The position numbers were made by a program, and so were the translations under genes. Source: Mycobacterium sp. (GTDB lineage: Bacteria > Actinomycetota > Actinomycetes > Mycobacteriales > Mycobacteriaceae). From it: a DNA stretch of 46,667 nt. The DNA lies in contig PLSK01000116.1 of assembly GCA_003165155.1 (NCBI GenBank), forward strand, positions 1-46,667, in the 5' to 3' direction. Shown one piece after another: positions 25,493 through 34,306 of this stretch. The notes beneath the pieces are model-generated. The model had not been told where the DNA came from. It made no database searches and worked only from the letters and a program-made list of their open reading frames with translations. Position 1 is the first letter of the stretch. The number at the start of each line of letters is the position of its first letter.

Positions 25493-25598
25493 TGCGTTAC
25501 GAGGGAAATTCATGGAGCTCTATCACCCCGTGTGTTCGAGCGTTTCCGCCAGCACTCTGAAAGCCAGCACTGTGCGCGAAACCGTTTGCCGGTCTGCG

Positions 25599-26135
25599 CT
25601 ACTGGTCGATGATCGCCATGAGTGCGGCAGTGAAGGGTGCTGGGTCGAGGTCGCCGCGTACGGCGAGTTGTTGGCTGTAGCCGATGCAGAGGGCTACGAA
25701 GGCCTCGGAGATCCGGGCGGTGTCTGCTTGTTGCCGTTCGGGCACGAGTGCGGCCACTGCATCCCTGAGGTCGCTGAGCTGGTGCTGGACGAGGGCCGCG
25801 AGCGGCGGGGAAATAGCGGCCTCAGCGAAGATCTGGGCGACCAGCCGGGCGTGGTTCTCATCGCGCGCCAAGGCGCGGGTGTGTTCGAGGAACTCATGGA
25901 CGGCCGGGGCGGTGAGCTCCGTCGGGAATGCTTGGCTCGACTGGTTGCAGATGGCGGTGACGATCTCGTCCTTGCTGGTGAAGTAGCGGTAGATCGCGCC
26001 GTTGGATAGCCCGGACTCGGCCACGATGTCGGCCAGCGATGTCCGGGCAAAGCCCTGGCTGGCGAATCGGGTCCGGGCCGCGTCCACGATCTGCTGACGG
26101 CGCGCATCGAGATAGGACTGATCAACCTTCGGCAT
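25599..26135 (-). CDS. TetR-family regulator, divergent from aldo/keto reductase
   Basis: 178 residues from ATG 26135. HTH: RRQQIVDAARTRFASQGFAR, TSLADIVAESGLSNGAIYRY, FTSKDEIVTAI. The C-terminal ligand domain includes AALVPERQQADTARISEAFV and ALCIGYSQQLAVRGDLDPAP. It is of full family length. 72 bp separate it from the aldo/keto reductase start; a T7 tract and a GTAAGGTCG element lie in between but no strong palindrome. It probably controls the reductase. Confidence 0.88.
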   Translation of the reverse strand: MPKVDQSYLDARRQQIVDAARTRFASQGFARTSLADIVAESGLSNGAIYRYFTSKDEIVTAICNQSSQAFPTELTAPAVHEFLEHTRALARDENHARLVAQIFAEAAISPPLAALVQHQLSDLRDAVAALVPERQQADTARISEAFVALCIGYSQQLAVRGDLDPAPFTAALMAIIDQ

Positions 26136-26207
26136 AAAGAGTGACCCCTCGCTTTTTTTGGTAAGGTCGTCAGTCTACCGGGCATCACTGCCTGTCAGGA
26201 GACGCAA

Positions 26208-27254
26208 ATGCTCTATCAAACCTTCGGAAGACACACCGGACTGCGAGTCTCGGAGTTTGCGCTAGGCACGGGGAGCTTCGGCACATCCGACCCTAGTGCC
26301 GGTCGGGATGTCTCCCAGGCGATGTTCGACACCTTCGTCACGGCCGGCGGCACCACGTTCGACACATCCAACATCTACCAAGATGGTCAAGCCGAAACCG
26401 TGCTAGGTGAACTGCTCGGTCGTGATCGAAGCGAATTCGTGGTGATCACCAAGTACAGCGGGACTAGGCAAAAGAAGCCCCGCCCCGGGACCACCGGTAA
26501 CAGCCGCAAGATCATGATCCGTTCTCTGGAAGCAAGTTTGGAGCGCCTCAAGACCGACTATGTGGACGTGTTCATGCCGCATTTCCCCGACGGGATCACG
26601 CCTATCCAGGAAATCATGGCTGGGTTCGACGACTTGATCCAGTCCGGAAAGATCCTGCACGGCGGGTTGTCCAATTTCGCGGCCTGGCGGGTCGCCGGCG
26701 CGGCGGTGCGAGCGGATCTGCGTGGGCTGGCCCCGCTGATCGGCATTGAGACCGAATACAGCCTGGCCGAGCGCTCTGCGGACCGGGAACTGCTACCGAT
26801 GGCGCAAGCCCACGGCCTCGGCGTATTGCTGTACTCCCCACTCGCCGGTGGCCTACTCACCGGCAAATATCGCCACGGCCAGACCGGACGGTTGAGCGCT
26901 CGTGGCCCTGCCGTCGAGGAAAGCGCTCAACAGACCGCGGTAGTAGACGAGGTGCTGGCGATTGCCGACGAGACTGGCAGTACTGCGGTCCAGGTGTCCT
27001 TGGCCTGGCTGCGTCACCGGGCCGCCCTGGCCCCTACGGCGTTGATACCTATCGTTGGACCGCGATCCGTCACGCACCTAGAGGAATACCTGCGATCTAT
27101 CGAGCTGGATGTTGACGCACAGCACTACCGGCGCCTAGACGAGGTGAGCGCGATCCGAATGGGCGCTCCGCACGATGACGTCGCAGCGGCGTTGCACAAC
27201 GGCTTCGACGGTGATCGCGCCCTCCTGCCCTCCTCGCCGATACCGGTGATCTAA
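26208..27254 (+). CDS. Aldo/keto reductase
   Basis: 348 residues from ATG 26208 (CAGGAGACG upstream). The active-site set is visible: D near TTFDTSNIYQDG, Tyr in NIYQDGQAE, Lys in VVITKYSG and His in FMPHFPDG (replacing the usual H-x-P). NADPH contacts are near IPIVGPRSVTHLEEYL. A G-rich insert (SGTRQKKPRPGTTGNS) after the Lys marks the voltage-gated-channel-beta-like subgroup. It likely reduces aldehydes or ketones. Expression is presumably induced through the divergent TetR. Confidence 0.9.
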   Translation: MLYQTFGRHTGLRVSEFALGTGSFGTSDPSAGRDVSQAMFDTFVTAGGTTFDTSNIYQDGQAETVLGELLGRDRSEFVVITKYSGTRQKKPRPGTTGNSRKIMIRSLEASLERLKTDYVDVFMPHFPDGITPIQEIMAGFDDLIQSGKILHGGLSNFAAWRVAGAAVRADLRGLAPLIGIETEYSLAERSADRELLPMAQAHGLGVLLYSPLAGGLLTGKYRHGQTGRLSARGPAVEESAQQTAVVDEVLAIADETGSTAVQVSLAWLRHRAALAPTALIPIVGPRSVTHLEEYLRSIELDVDAQHYRRLDEVSAIRMGAPHDDVAAALHNGFDGDRALLPSSPIPVI

Positions 27255-27299
27255 CCCAACCCAGACCCGACGACACTTTCCGACTCAATCGGAGCATGT

Positions 27300-27611
27300 A
27301 TGCCTGTGGCTCGAATTTCCGCAATCAACTTTGAATGCTCAGACCCGGCCGAGTTGGCCCGGTTTTGGGCCGCCATGCTCGACGGCGAAGTCGCAGTTGA
27401 GACACCAGACTTTTATGCGGTGAAGGCCGGCGCCATCTATCTGGGCGCTGTCCACATCGACGACTACCAGCCACCAACCTGGCCATCGGCCAAGCGCTCC
27501 CAGCAACTACACCTCGACCTCGCGGTGAATGACCTCGACGCCGCCGAGGCTCAGGCGGTCCAGCTCGGAGCCACAAAAGAGAACCAACAGCCCACGGCGG
27601 ATTACCCGTAG
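27300..27611 (+). pseudogene. Glyoxalase-like (VOC) protein missing its last strand
   Basis: 103 residues. It starts as a standard single-domain glyoxalase-like protein (RISAINFECSDPAELARFWA, IYLGAVHIDDYQPPTW, QQLHLDLAVNDLDAAEAQAV, QLGATKENQQ). It then ends PTADYP where relatives continue with a W-R-V-(x)-D-P-x-G-H-P-F-C strand that carries the last metal or ligand residue. About 20 residues are missing, so activity is doubtful. It lies 45 bp after the reductase and converges with the nitroreductase gene. Confidence 0.7.
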
Positions 27612-27641
27612 AAACGGCGGGCCCCCGTTCAGTACGTGCGT

Positions 27642-28247
27642 TCACCAAGTATCGAAGTGCATTACGTCCGTGATCGGCTTCCGGTTGACCGGACGGAACG
27701 GACGGGCGGGCCACCCCACCGCCATGGTCACACCGATGATCTTGTGATCTGGCACATTAAGCACTCGTCGGACGCCCCTACTGTTGAGGTTCTGTATGCC
27801 GGTCGGGGCGACTCCCAAGCCCAGCGCCCTTCCGGCTACGAGCATGTTTTGCGTAGCTCCGTAAATAGCGGCGTATTGGTAGCGGTCCTCTCTCGGGTCG
27901 CCAGGAATCAACGATGATCCACAGACGAAGATTAGAATCGGAGCCTCTCGTAGAGTGGTCATCAGGTGATATCCACTCTCGAACATACGACGCTTCACTG
28001 GGTCGGCAGGACTTCCCAGCCTCCCGCGGAGGGCGTTGAGTGACGAGATGTCGGGAATAATGGTCTCGTGCAGACGCGCACGCTGTTCTGGTGACTTGAC
28101 CACAATGAAGTCCCAGAGTTGAGAGTTCTCTGGACTCGACGCTCTTGTGCCAGCCCAGATCAGTTTATCGATCAGCTCATCTGGTACTGGCTCTTTGGAC
28201 AGCCACCGCATGGTCATGGCCGACTCCATCGCCTCAAACACATCCAT
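27642..28247 (-). CDS. Nitroreductase-family protein
   Basis: 201 residues from ATG 28247. Flavin-site patterns: MTMRWLSKEPVPDELIDKLI, RASSPENSQLWDFIVV, AIYGATQNMLVAGRALGLG and VTMAVGWPARPFRPVNRKP. The final D-V-M-H-F-D-T-W tail is typical of actinobacterial homologues that accompany catabolic genes. It is 100 bp downstream of the LLM oxidoreductase on the same strand and probably shares its transcript. Confidence 0.87.
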   Translation of the reverse strand: MDVFEAMESAMTMRWLSKEPVPDELIDKLIWAGTRASSPENSQLWDFIVVKSPEQRARLHETIIPDISSLNALRGRLGSPADPVKRRMFESGYHLMTTLREAPILIFVCGSSLIPGDPREDRYQYAAIYGATQNMLVAGRALGLGVAPTGIQNLNSRGVRRVLNVPDHKIIGVTMAVGWPARPFRPVNRKPITDVMHFDTW

Positions 28248-28347
28248 GCTCTACCCCCACGATTTCGCCTTTCATGCCAATCTCCTTCACTTCCTAATCT
28301 GGTTCACTTCGATTCGTTCACCCGGAAATCCGCCGGCGCGAGGGTGG

Positions 28348-29181
28348 CTAGCCGATCTCGGAGAGGGCGGAGGCGAGAGGCTCGAGTATCGCCGGGTCGA
28401 GCGGCGGCCGCAGGGGGATGATGGCGAGCCCCAGCCCTTCCTCTCCCAGCGCAGCAGCCGATGCGACGGTGGCTCCCACGTCTCCGTCGTATATCACGGG
28501 GCTCGACAGGAGAATCTCGCTCGGATCTCTACCCAGGTCGCTGCAGTGGGTATGCAGGACGTCCCTCTTCTGGGCGAATTCCTTTGGGGTCCCGCCGAGG
28601 AAGCTCCAATGCTGAGCGAAGCGGGCCGCCGTGCGGAGGGTGCGCTTTTCTCCGTTACCCCCGATGCAGATGGGCGGGTGGGGGCGCTGGACGCCTTTGG
28701 GTTCGTTGCGGGCGTCGGTAAGTTGGTAGTACTTGCCCCTGAAGGTGGTCGCCTCCCGGCTCATGAGGCTAGTGAGCACCTCACAGGCCTCCTCGAACCG
28801 GTCGCTGCGCTCCGCGGGCGTACCGAGCGGAATGCCGTAGGCACCCGATTCCTCTTCGTTCCAACCGGCTCCTATCCCTAGCTCCAGCCGACCTCCGGAA
28901 ATGATGTCGAGGGCCGTCGCCATGTTGGCGAGGACGGCGGGATGTCTGTGGTGGATCCCAGTTACGAGGGTTCCGAATCGGAGCCGCTTGGTCGCCTGGG
29001 CCAGGGCGGTCGTGACCGTCCAGCCTTCCAGACACGGCCCTCGGCTGTCGGAGAAGATGGGATAGAAGTGGTCGAAGGTCCATCCTGATTCGAACACCTC
29101 GATGTCGTCAGCCACCTGCCAGACGGTCAGTATCTCGGCCCAGGTGGTGTTCTGGGGTGCAGTCCTGAAAGCGAATCGCAT
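28348..29181 (-). CDS. LLM-class F420-dependent oxidoreductase
   Basis: 277 residues from ATG 29181. The bacterial-luciferase-like (beta/alpha)8 hallmarks are present: WTFDHFYPI, LRFGTLVTGIHHRHPAVLAN, MATALDIISGGRLELGIGAG, WNEEESGAYGIPLGTPAERS and PPICIGGNGEKRTLRTAARF. These are the phosphate and deazaflavin contacts of mycobacterial F420 enzymes. Substrate unknown. It is divergent from the Lrp-GAF regulator with 229 bp between. Confidence 0.9.
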   Translation of the reverse strand: MRFAFRTAPQNTTWAEILTVWQVADDIEVFESGWTFDHFYPIFSDSRGPCLEGWTVTTALAQATKRLRFGTLVTGIHHRHPAVLANMATALDIISGGRLELGIGAGWNEEESGAYGIPLGTPAERSDRFEEACEVLTSLMSREATTFRGKYYQLTDARNEPKGVQRPHPPICIGGNGEKRTLRTAARFAQHWSFLGGTPKEFAQKRDVLHTHCSDLGRDPSEILLSSPVIYDGDVGATVASAAALGEEGLGLAIIPLRPPLDPAILEPLASALSEIG

Positions 29182-29410
29182 GCCTTGCTGCGTCCTCTCC
29201 GCTTGGTTCCACGTTGCTTAGTTAGCGCGGATCGGCTGACCCATCCCCCGCCCCCGCGTTACCGCACAGACCAATCTGGGGCACCCTCACAACGCTCGGC
29301 CCTTCCGACTAGATTGCCTTCCGAGACCTTTCGACTGATCCGAATATCGGCGTCAATAGGTCGAAAAGCCGAAGCTAGCAGGCTACAGTGTCCGGGTCAA
29401 GGAGGTACGC

Positions 29411-30418
29411 ATGCCGGAGCTCGATGCATTGGACAAGAAGATCTTCGAACTGCTGGCAGAGAACGGACGGATGTCCAACCTCGAGCTCGCGGGGCATGTC
29501 GGGGTATCGGAGAAGACTGTGCGCCAGCGAATCCGCCGGTTGATCGAGCGGGATGGAATGCGGATCGGCGCCACCTTGGATCAGGATGCGGCGCCGTCGC
29601 GGCTCATCGTCCTGGTGCGGGCCGAGAGCGGCCAGCGGTTCGCCGTCGCTGACCGCTTGGCCGCCCTGCCCGAGGTGGACGAGGTCCATCTGACTACCGG
29701 GGCCTACGAACTGATCGTCCTGGCGTCGTTCGACTCTGACAGCGACGCCCTCGAGTTCTACGTCAGCCACGTCGAACAGGGGATCGGGATCGAGGAATCA
29801 CGATCCACGCACATCGTCGAAACGATCACTCCCGGGAACGCCCGACGATCGGATTCTTTCGAGGAGTTCGACGTGCAGGCAACGCAGGTCGGCTCCATGT
29901 CCGAGCTGCTTGACCTAGCCTGCGACACGGCTACCGAACTACTGGGCGCGGATCGAGTCCACGTGTCCGCCGACGATTACTGGTTCACCGGCCCGGCAAG
30001 TCAGCCGTGGACGACCACCATGCGCTGGCGGGGGCTCTCGTCTCGCTACGTCGAGGAGATCCGCATCAAAGGTCGGGTCGGCGGCCTAATCTTGCCGAAC
30101 GTCATCAAGCACAACCAACACGTGTTCGTGGCCGACGCCCAGACCGATCCGCTGTTCCAATCCGTGAGCGAGCTCGTCGCCTCCGAGGGCTACCACAGCT
30201 GGCTGGGCATGCCCGTACGCAACGGCGACACCCGGCGTGGCGCGCTCTGCCTGTACTGGAACAACGTCATCACCTACCGAGACGACCTCGTCGTCCGTGC
30301 CCAGGTGCTGGCCGACACGCTCGGCAAACACCTCGCGAGCTATGGGAGTACTCCCGATAGCGCCGAGGTTGCACAGCCCGACCCGCCCACCCGAGCACTT
30401 GCCGGTCAACAGGACTAG
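29411..30418 (+). CDS. Lrp/AsnC-type regulator fused to a GAF domain
   Basis: 335 residues from ATG 29411 (AGGAGG 8 bp upstream). Domain order: AsnC winged HTH (ALDKKIFELLAENGRMSNLE, LAGHVGVSEKTVRQRIRRLI), a RAM/ligand-like domain (about 60-135, LIVLVRAESGQRFAVADRLA, VHLTTGAYELIVLASFDSDS), a short linker, then a GAF domain (about 155-315, SMSELLDLACDTATELLGAD, HSWLGMPVRNGDTRRGALCL). Classical Lrp proteins end after the RAM domain, so a second sensor is added here. Its target is probably the divergent LLM/nitroreductase pair. Confidence 0.85.
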   Translation: MPELDALDKKIFELLAENGRMSNLELAGHVGVSEKTVRQRIRRLIERDGMRIGATLDQDAAPSRLIVLVRAESGQRFAVADRLAALPEVDEVHLTTGAYELIVLASFDSDSDALEFYVSHVEQGIGIEESRSTHIVETITPGNARRSDSFEEFDVQATQVGSMSELLDLACDTATELLGADRVHVSADDYWFTGPASQPWTTTMRWRGLSSRYVEEIRIKGRVGGLILPNVIKHNQHVFVADAQTDPLFQSVSELVASEGYHSWLGMPVRNGDTRRGALCLYWNNVITYRDDLVVRAQVLADTLGKHLASYGSTPDSAEVAQPDPPTRALAGQQD

Positions 30419-30453
30419 CAGCAGCGAGCTGCCGCCGCGAGTCGCCTACACCG

Positions 30454-30470
30454 TGTAGCATTCTGCTACA
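30454..30470 (+). promoter_or_regulatory. Palindromic operator of the antitoxin-zeta operon
   Basis: TGTAGCA (30454-30460) and TGCTACA (30464-30470) are perfect 7-bp arms with a TTC spacer, ending directly at the ribosome binding site GGAGGTG. Autoregulation by the antitoxin is expected. Confidence 0.75.
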
Positions 30471-30482
30471 GGAGGTGCAGAC

Positions 30483-30872
30483 ATGACGAACGTCGCCGAT
30501 CGCGTCACCAGGGTCGCCGCCGACCTGGTGGACAGCGCCGCTGCCGAGGGTGCTCGCCAGAGTCGGTCGGCCAAGCAGCAACTCGATCATTGGGCCCGGG
30601 TGGGCCGGGCGGTGTCGAGCCATCAGACGGCCTCGCGCCGCCGTGTCGAGGCCGCGCTGGCAGGCTATCTGGACACGAAGCATCTGTCCGAGGATGAGGG
30701 GCTCGTCTTCAACGCGGAGATCTCGGCCGCTATCGAGGAGTCCTTGGCCGCCGCCCATTACGGTGACGCGTTGTCAGCGCGGGGCATCACGACGGTGGCG
30801 CTCAACGACGACGGCGAGATCGTCGAGTACCGGCCCGACGGCACGACCTCGGTGGTCGACGTCGACGGATGA
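30483..30872 (+). CDS. ParD-like antitoxin of a zeta-type toxin (Rv0367c-like)
   Basis: 129 residues from ATG 30483 with GGAGGTG upstream. The N-terminal half is helical (DRVTRVAADLVDSAAAEGAR, QSRSAKQQLDHWARVGRAVS). The centre has LAGYLDTKHLSEDEGLVFNA. The C-terminus is a short beta hairpin (TTVALNDDGEIVEYRPDGTT). The size and the position 22 bp before a zeta-type kinase match the Rv0367c/Rv0366c pair of M. tuberculosis as I remember it. Confidence 0.8.
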   Translation: MTNVADRVTRVAADLVDSAAAEGARQSRSAKQQLDHWARVGRAVSSHQTASRRRVEAALAGYLDTKHLSEDEGLVFNAEISAAIEESLAAAHYGDALSARGITTVALNDDGEIVEYRPDGTTSVVDVDG

Positions 30873-30894
30873 GTAATGACTTCGCCGGGCGCCG

Positions 30895-31473
30895 GTGAAG
30901 CGACTCGACCTCGTCGTCGGCCCGAACGGAGCTGGCAAGTCGACGTTCATCGCGTTCACGTTGGCGCCGTTGTTGCCGCGCAGCGTATTCGTCAACGCCG
31001 ACGAGATCGCAAAGCAGCGTTGGCCCGATGATCCAACTGCACACGCCTACGATGCAGCGCGGATCGCTGCAGATACCCGCGCCAAGCTGATCGAGGCCGG
31101 CGTGTCGTTCATCGCCGAGACCGTCTTCTCCCATCCGTCGAAGCTTGCACTGATCCGCTCTGCCCGCGATGCGGGCTACGTCATCGCTCTGCACGTAGTG
31201 CTGATCCCCGAGGACCTCGCCGTCGAACGCGTGAAGCGGCGCGTCCGCCACGGCGGTCACGATGTCCCCGAGGGCAAGATCCGCGAACGGCACCGCCGAT
31301 TATGGCAATTGGTGGCCGACGCGATCGAGATTGCCGACACCGCAACGGTATACGACAATTCACGCCGCGACGGGCCCCGAATTGTCGCGCAACTGACGGC
31401 AGGCACGGTCATCGGCGCACCGACTTGGCCGGCGCGGACGTCCGAGGAACTACTCCGACGCTGGCCGGGCTAG
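30895..31473 (+). CDS. Zeta-type toxin kinase (Rv0366c-like)
   Basis: 192 residues from GTG 30895. Walker A is GPNGAGKST at residues 9-17. Further zeta elements are FVNADEIAKQRWPDDPTAHA, YDAARIAADTRAKLIEAGVS, FIAETVFSHPSKLALIRSAR, the strand ALHVVLIPEDLAVERVKRRV and the C-terminal DTATVYDNSRRDGPRIV. Zeta toxins phosphorylate UDP-N-acetylglucosamine or related sugars. The module is complete, on the plus strand, and has no family 1 or 2 repeat at its ends, unlike most TA modules here. Confidence 0.87.
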   Translation: MKRLDLVVGPNGAGKSTFIAFTLAPLLPRSVFVNADEIAKQRWPDDPTAHAYDAARIAADTRAKLIEAGVSFIAETVFSHPSKLALIRSARDAGYVIALHVVLIPEDLAVERVKRRVRHGGHDVPEGKIRERHRRLWQLVADAIEIADTATVYDNSRRDGPRIVAQLTAGTVIGAPTWPARTSEELLRRWPG

Positions 31474-31577
31474 ATGCTCTTGGGTCAAGCTTTCCTGACG
31501 CCGCTCAAGCTCACCGATGTGTCGGTGCTGCCGCTGCGGACAGCCCGCCAGCGGGTGCGACTACACCAAGCCCCGCT

Positions 31578-31880
31578 TCACGACGTGGCGCCAGACACCA
31601 CATCGGCGAGAGGTTGGCCCTCGAGGAATCGGCGGACGTTCGACGCGGCGGCCATGGCGATGCGTATTAAGGTTTCGCGCGTAACACCGCCCACGTGCGG
31701 GGACAGCACGACATTCGGCGCGCGCAGAAGCCGTAGTGCGGCGGTCGGCGGTTCTGGGTCGAATACATCGACGCCGGCCCCGGCGATGCTGCCGGCTTCG
31801 AGCGCGTCGGCTAGGGCGTCGTGATCGATAATCGCGCCCCTGGCCATGTTGACGATGAACGCAGTGGGCTTGACGAGCGC
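31578..31880 (-). pseudogene. D-2-hydroxyacid dehydrogenase, C-terminal remnant
   Basis: From about 31880 to the stop: ALVKPTAFIVNMARGAIIDH, DALADALEAGSIAGAGVDVF, DPEPPTAALRLLRAPNVVLS, PHVGGVTRETLIRIAMAAAS. The catalytic Arg (NMARG), the Glu-type position (VDVFDPEPP) and the His (SPHVGG) are kept. The entire substrate half and the GxGxxG Rossmann start are missing. The upstream flank is a recombinase fragment in the opposite direction, so the break is a rearrangement junction near 31885-31920. Confidence 0.85.
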
Positions 31881-31920
31881 CCGCGCCGGGAAACACCTCG
31901 ACCCCCAATCGATCATGTTG

Positions 31921-32091
31921 CGGCCACGCAAACTCGGCATCAACCTGCTCGGCGCCCGCAACGCCGCCATCCAGAACCTCGTCGCAGAAGTACCCCCTCC
32001 CCTAGTCGCTGAACTCCTCGGCTACAGCTACCAAGTCACCCACCGCCACGCCGAGATCACCGCCCAGCCATGGTCGCAGTACGCGACCTAG
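31921..32091 (+). pseudogene. C-terminal remnant of a tyrosine-type site-specific recombinase
   Basis: The frame ending at 32091 reads RPRKLGINLLGARNAAIQNL, VAEVPPPLVAELLGYSYQVT, HRHAEITAQPWSQYAT. L-L-G-Y-S-x-x-V-T-x-x-H-A, with the final W-S-x-Y, resembles the end of mycobacterial site-specific integrases. The N-terminal and most of the catalytic domain are gone. It is the only recombinase trace in the window and sits at the junction with the 2-hydroxyacid dehydrogenase remnant. Confidence 0.65.
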
Positions 32092-32159
32092 TGTTTGCGA
32101 CCACCGCGAAAGTTGGCGGTGCCGCGACGACGTCAATCTTGAGCCGCCGCCGATATCGC

Positions 32160-32498
32160 CTACGGTGCAGGAAGTTTCGCCACCGTCAGCAAGACCGTGG
32201 ATGTCTCGATGGCTTCGAGTGCATGGCGTGAACCGGGCACGATGATCAGATCGCCGGTAGATCCTTCCCAGGCGTCGCTGCCAGCGGTGAGCCGGACGCG
32301 TCCGTGCAGAACTTGGAGGGTCGCTTCGCCGGGATTCTCGTGCTCGTCGAGCGTCTGACCCGCCATGAGCGCGATCAACGTTTGACGCAGAACGTGTTCG
32401 TGACCCCCGAACACGGTGTGGGCGCTGCGCCCGCTCGAGGCCCGTTCGGCGCCCGCGAGGTGCTCGCGGGCCAGTGCCGTCAACGACATCTTCTCCAT
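32160..32498 (-). CDS. Small cupin-domain protein
   Basis: 112 residues from ATG 32498 (MEKMSLTALAREHLAGAERA). One cupin barrel is visible: LIALMAGQTLDEHENPGEAT (motif 1, with fewer His than canonical), LQVLHGRVRLTAGSDAWEGS and GDLIIVPGSRHALEAIETST (motif 2 with its His). Such proteins sense or protect against redox stress or bind a small ligand. It lies 32 bp after the molybdopterin oxidoreductase, in the same orientation. Confidence 0.85.
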   Translation of the reverse strand: MEKMSLTALAREHLAGAERASSGRSAHTVFGGHEHVLRQTLIALMAGQTLDEHENPGEATLQVLHGRVRLTAGSDAWEGSTGDLIIVPGSRHALEAIETSTVLLTVAKLPAP

Positions 32499-32530
32499 GT
32501 GAACTCGTTTCCTGTGTCGTCGATCAATGG

Positions 32531-34306
32531 TTAGAAGGATTGCCGGTAGCCGAAAAATTCGTGGTCCTCGTTGTAGCCGCCGAAGCCGCCACCGACATCG
32601 GCGTAGTCCGCGACGAACTCCACGCCCTTGACCCATTTGACCTGCTTGAACCCGAGTTGGGTTTCGTTGCGCAGCCGCAGCGGGGCGCCGTGACCGAACG
32701 ACACTGGGGCCCCGTTCATGTCATAGGCGAGCATCGTCAGGTGATACCCCATCTGCTCGATCGGGTGCGCGTCGTAGTAGATGCCGCCATCGGGGCCGTC
32801 ACCGAGGGAATAGAACACCACCCACTTCGCCTCCGGTCGGGGGTGAACCTGATCCATGATGGTTTGCATCGACACCCCACCCCACTTGGCGATACCCGAC
32901 CATCCCTGGATGCAGAAGTGCTGCGTGATCTGCTCCTGGACGGGCAGAGCACGCAGCTGCTCGAGGTCGAAATCTCGGGGGTTGTCGACGAGCCCGTTGA
33001 CCCGCAACCGGTAATCGACGAAGTTCCCATCGAGCAGAGCCCGGTACTCTTCGGAGTCGGGATAGCGCCCGTTGTGCCAGAAGTACGGGGAGATGTCGAC
33101 CTCGGTGTATTCGCCGGGCTTGGCGTCCAGATGCTCGAACAGTCGCTGCAGCGGCCCGATAAGGGCGAAACCAACCCGCTGCACCATCCGGGGATGACGC
33201 AGCGTGAGCGGGGTGGCCGCCACCCAACCGCCGATCACGACGACCATCGAGGCCGCGAAGATCGCCGCGCCGATCCAGCTGTTGTCATCGCGGGAGGCGT
33301 ACATGTGGTTGGAGTTGCGCAGCAATCCGGTGGTGACGACCATCGCCACGTGCATCACGATGAACATCAGGAACCAGATCAGCACTAAAAAATGCAGCGA
33401 CCGCGCGGTCTGGATGCTCAAGATCTTGCTGAGCCGCCGGAAGCGGGTAGACAGCGCCGGCGACATCCCCAGGCCCGTGATCATCGCGGCCGGTGCCGCG
33501 ATGAAGACGGTGACGAAGTACGCCAGCAGTTGCAGACCGTTGTAGGCCACCCAATGTCCTTCGAGGGGCCAGTCCAGCGACAGATATTGGATCAGCACCG
33601 ACATCGCGTTGGGGAAGACGTCCCAACTGGTCGGAATCAGATGCCGCCATTGCCCGGTCGCAAACAACAACACGTAGAACACGAGGCCGTTGAGCAGCCA
33701 CAGCACATTCGTGCCCAGATGCCACCACCGCGCCAGCCCGATCGAGTGCCGCAACCCGGGCAGGCCGACTTGTCCTGGCAGGCTGATCGAGTCATTCTTC
33801 GCCGTCCACAACGGGTCGGCGGGGACGGGTTTCTGAATGCGGAACCAATCCCGGCCCGGCGTGCTGTGGCGCGTCCAGTACAGCCGCGGGTGGTCGGTGA
33901 GAATCTGAACGCCCGACCGGATGATGAAGACCATCAAGAACAGGTTCAGAAAGTGCTGCACGCCTACCCACGCCGGAAGGGCGGCCGTCTCACCGACCGC
34001 AGCCCCGGAGGTGCCGGGATGCTGCTGGATGAATAGCTGCACGGAACCCGTGCCGCGCAAACCCTTTGCCGCCGCCACCGCCACGATCAACACCACGAAC
34101 CCGATCGGTAGCAACCACAACAGGTTGAACCACCGGTTCTCACCAATACGCACACGTGGCGCAACACCATTGGAGGGCGGTACCGACCCCGCCCAGGTGG
34201 ACGGGTCGACGACATCCTCGCCGGATGTCAACTGCGAACGAAAGCTCCGGACCACTTCCGGAGGGACCTCCGATGGCGGTGTACCTGGCTGGGTGACCTC
34301 GACCAT
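32531..34306 (-). CDS. Molybdopterin oxidoreductase with N-terminal cytochrome b-like membrane domain
   Basis: 591 residues from ATG 34306 (MVEVTQPGTPPSEVPP). The first 350 residues hold about five membrane helices (FNLLWLLPIGFVVLIVAVAA, VGVQHFLNLFLMVFIIRSGV, WWHLGTNVLWLLNGLVFYVL, GLQLLAYFVTVFIAAPAAMI, LHFLVLIWFLMFIVMHVAMV) with His pairs suited to b-type haem. The rest is a sulfite-oxidase-type Mo domain with the Mo-ligand Cys near 465 (HFCIQGWSGIAKWGGV), GHGAPLRLRNETQLGFKQVK and WVKGVEF. It is a fused membrane/Mo enzyme moving electrons to or from the respiratory chain. Substrate unknown. Confidence 0.9.
   Translation of the reverse strand: MVEVTQPGTPPSEVPPEVVRSFRSQLTSGEDVVDPSTWAGSVPPSNGVAPRVRIGENRWFNLLWLLPIGFVVLIVAVAAAKGLRGTGSVQLFIQQHPGTSGAAVGETAALPAWVGVQHFLNLFLMVFIIRSGVQILTDHPRLYWTRHSTPGRDWFRIQKPVPADPLWTAKNDSISLPGQVGLPGLRHSIGLARWWHLGTNVLWLLNGLVFYVLLFATGQWRHLIPTSWDVFPNAMSVLIQYLSLDWPLEGHWVAYNGLQLLAYFVTVFIAAPAAMITGLGMSPALSTRFRRLSKILSIQTARSLHFLVLIWFLMFIVMHVAMVVTTGLLRNSNHMYASRDDNSWIGAAIFAASMVVVIGGWVAATPLTLRHPRMVQRVGFALIGPLQRLFEHLDAKPGEYTEVDISPYFWHNGRYPDSEEYRALLDGNFVDYRLRVNGLVDNPRDFDLEQLRALPVQEQITQHFCIQGWSGIAKWGGVSMQTIMDQVHPRPEAKWVVFYSLGDGPDGGIYYDAHPIEQMGYHLTMLAYDMNGAPVSFGHGAPLRLRNETQLGFKQVKWVKGVEFVADYADVGGGFGGYNEDHEFFGYRQSF

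Noticed and set aside
25497-25598. Short ORF starting ATG 25511 after the amidohydrolase (MELYHPVCSSVSAS)
   Set aside because: It has a plausible ribosome binding site but runs into the antisense of the TetR gene and has no family similarity.
27600-27640. Possible ninth family 2 copy (GAAACGGCGGGCCCCCG) next to the truncated glyoxalase
   Set aside because: Only about ten bases fit the motif; the GGTTACCRGTAAA core is absent.
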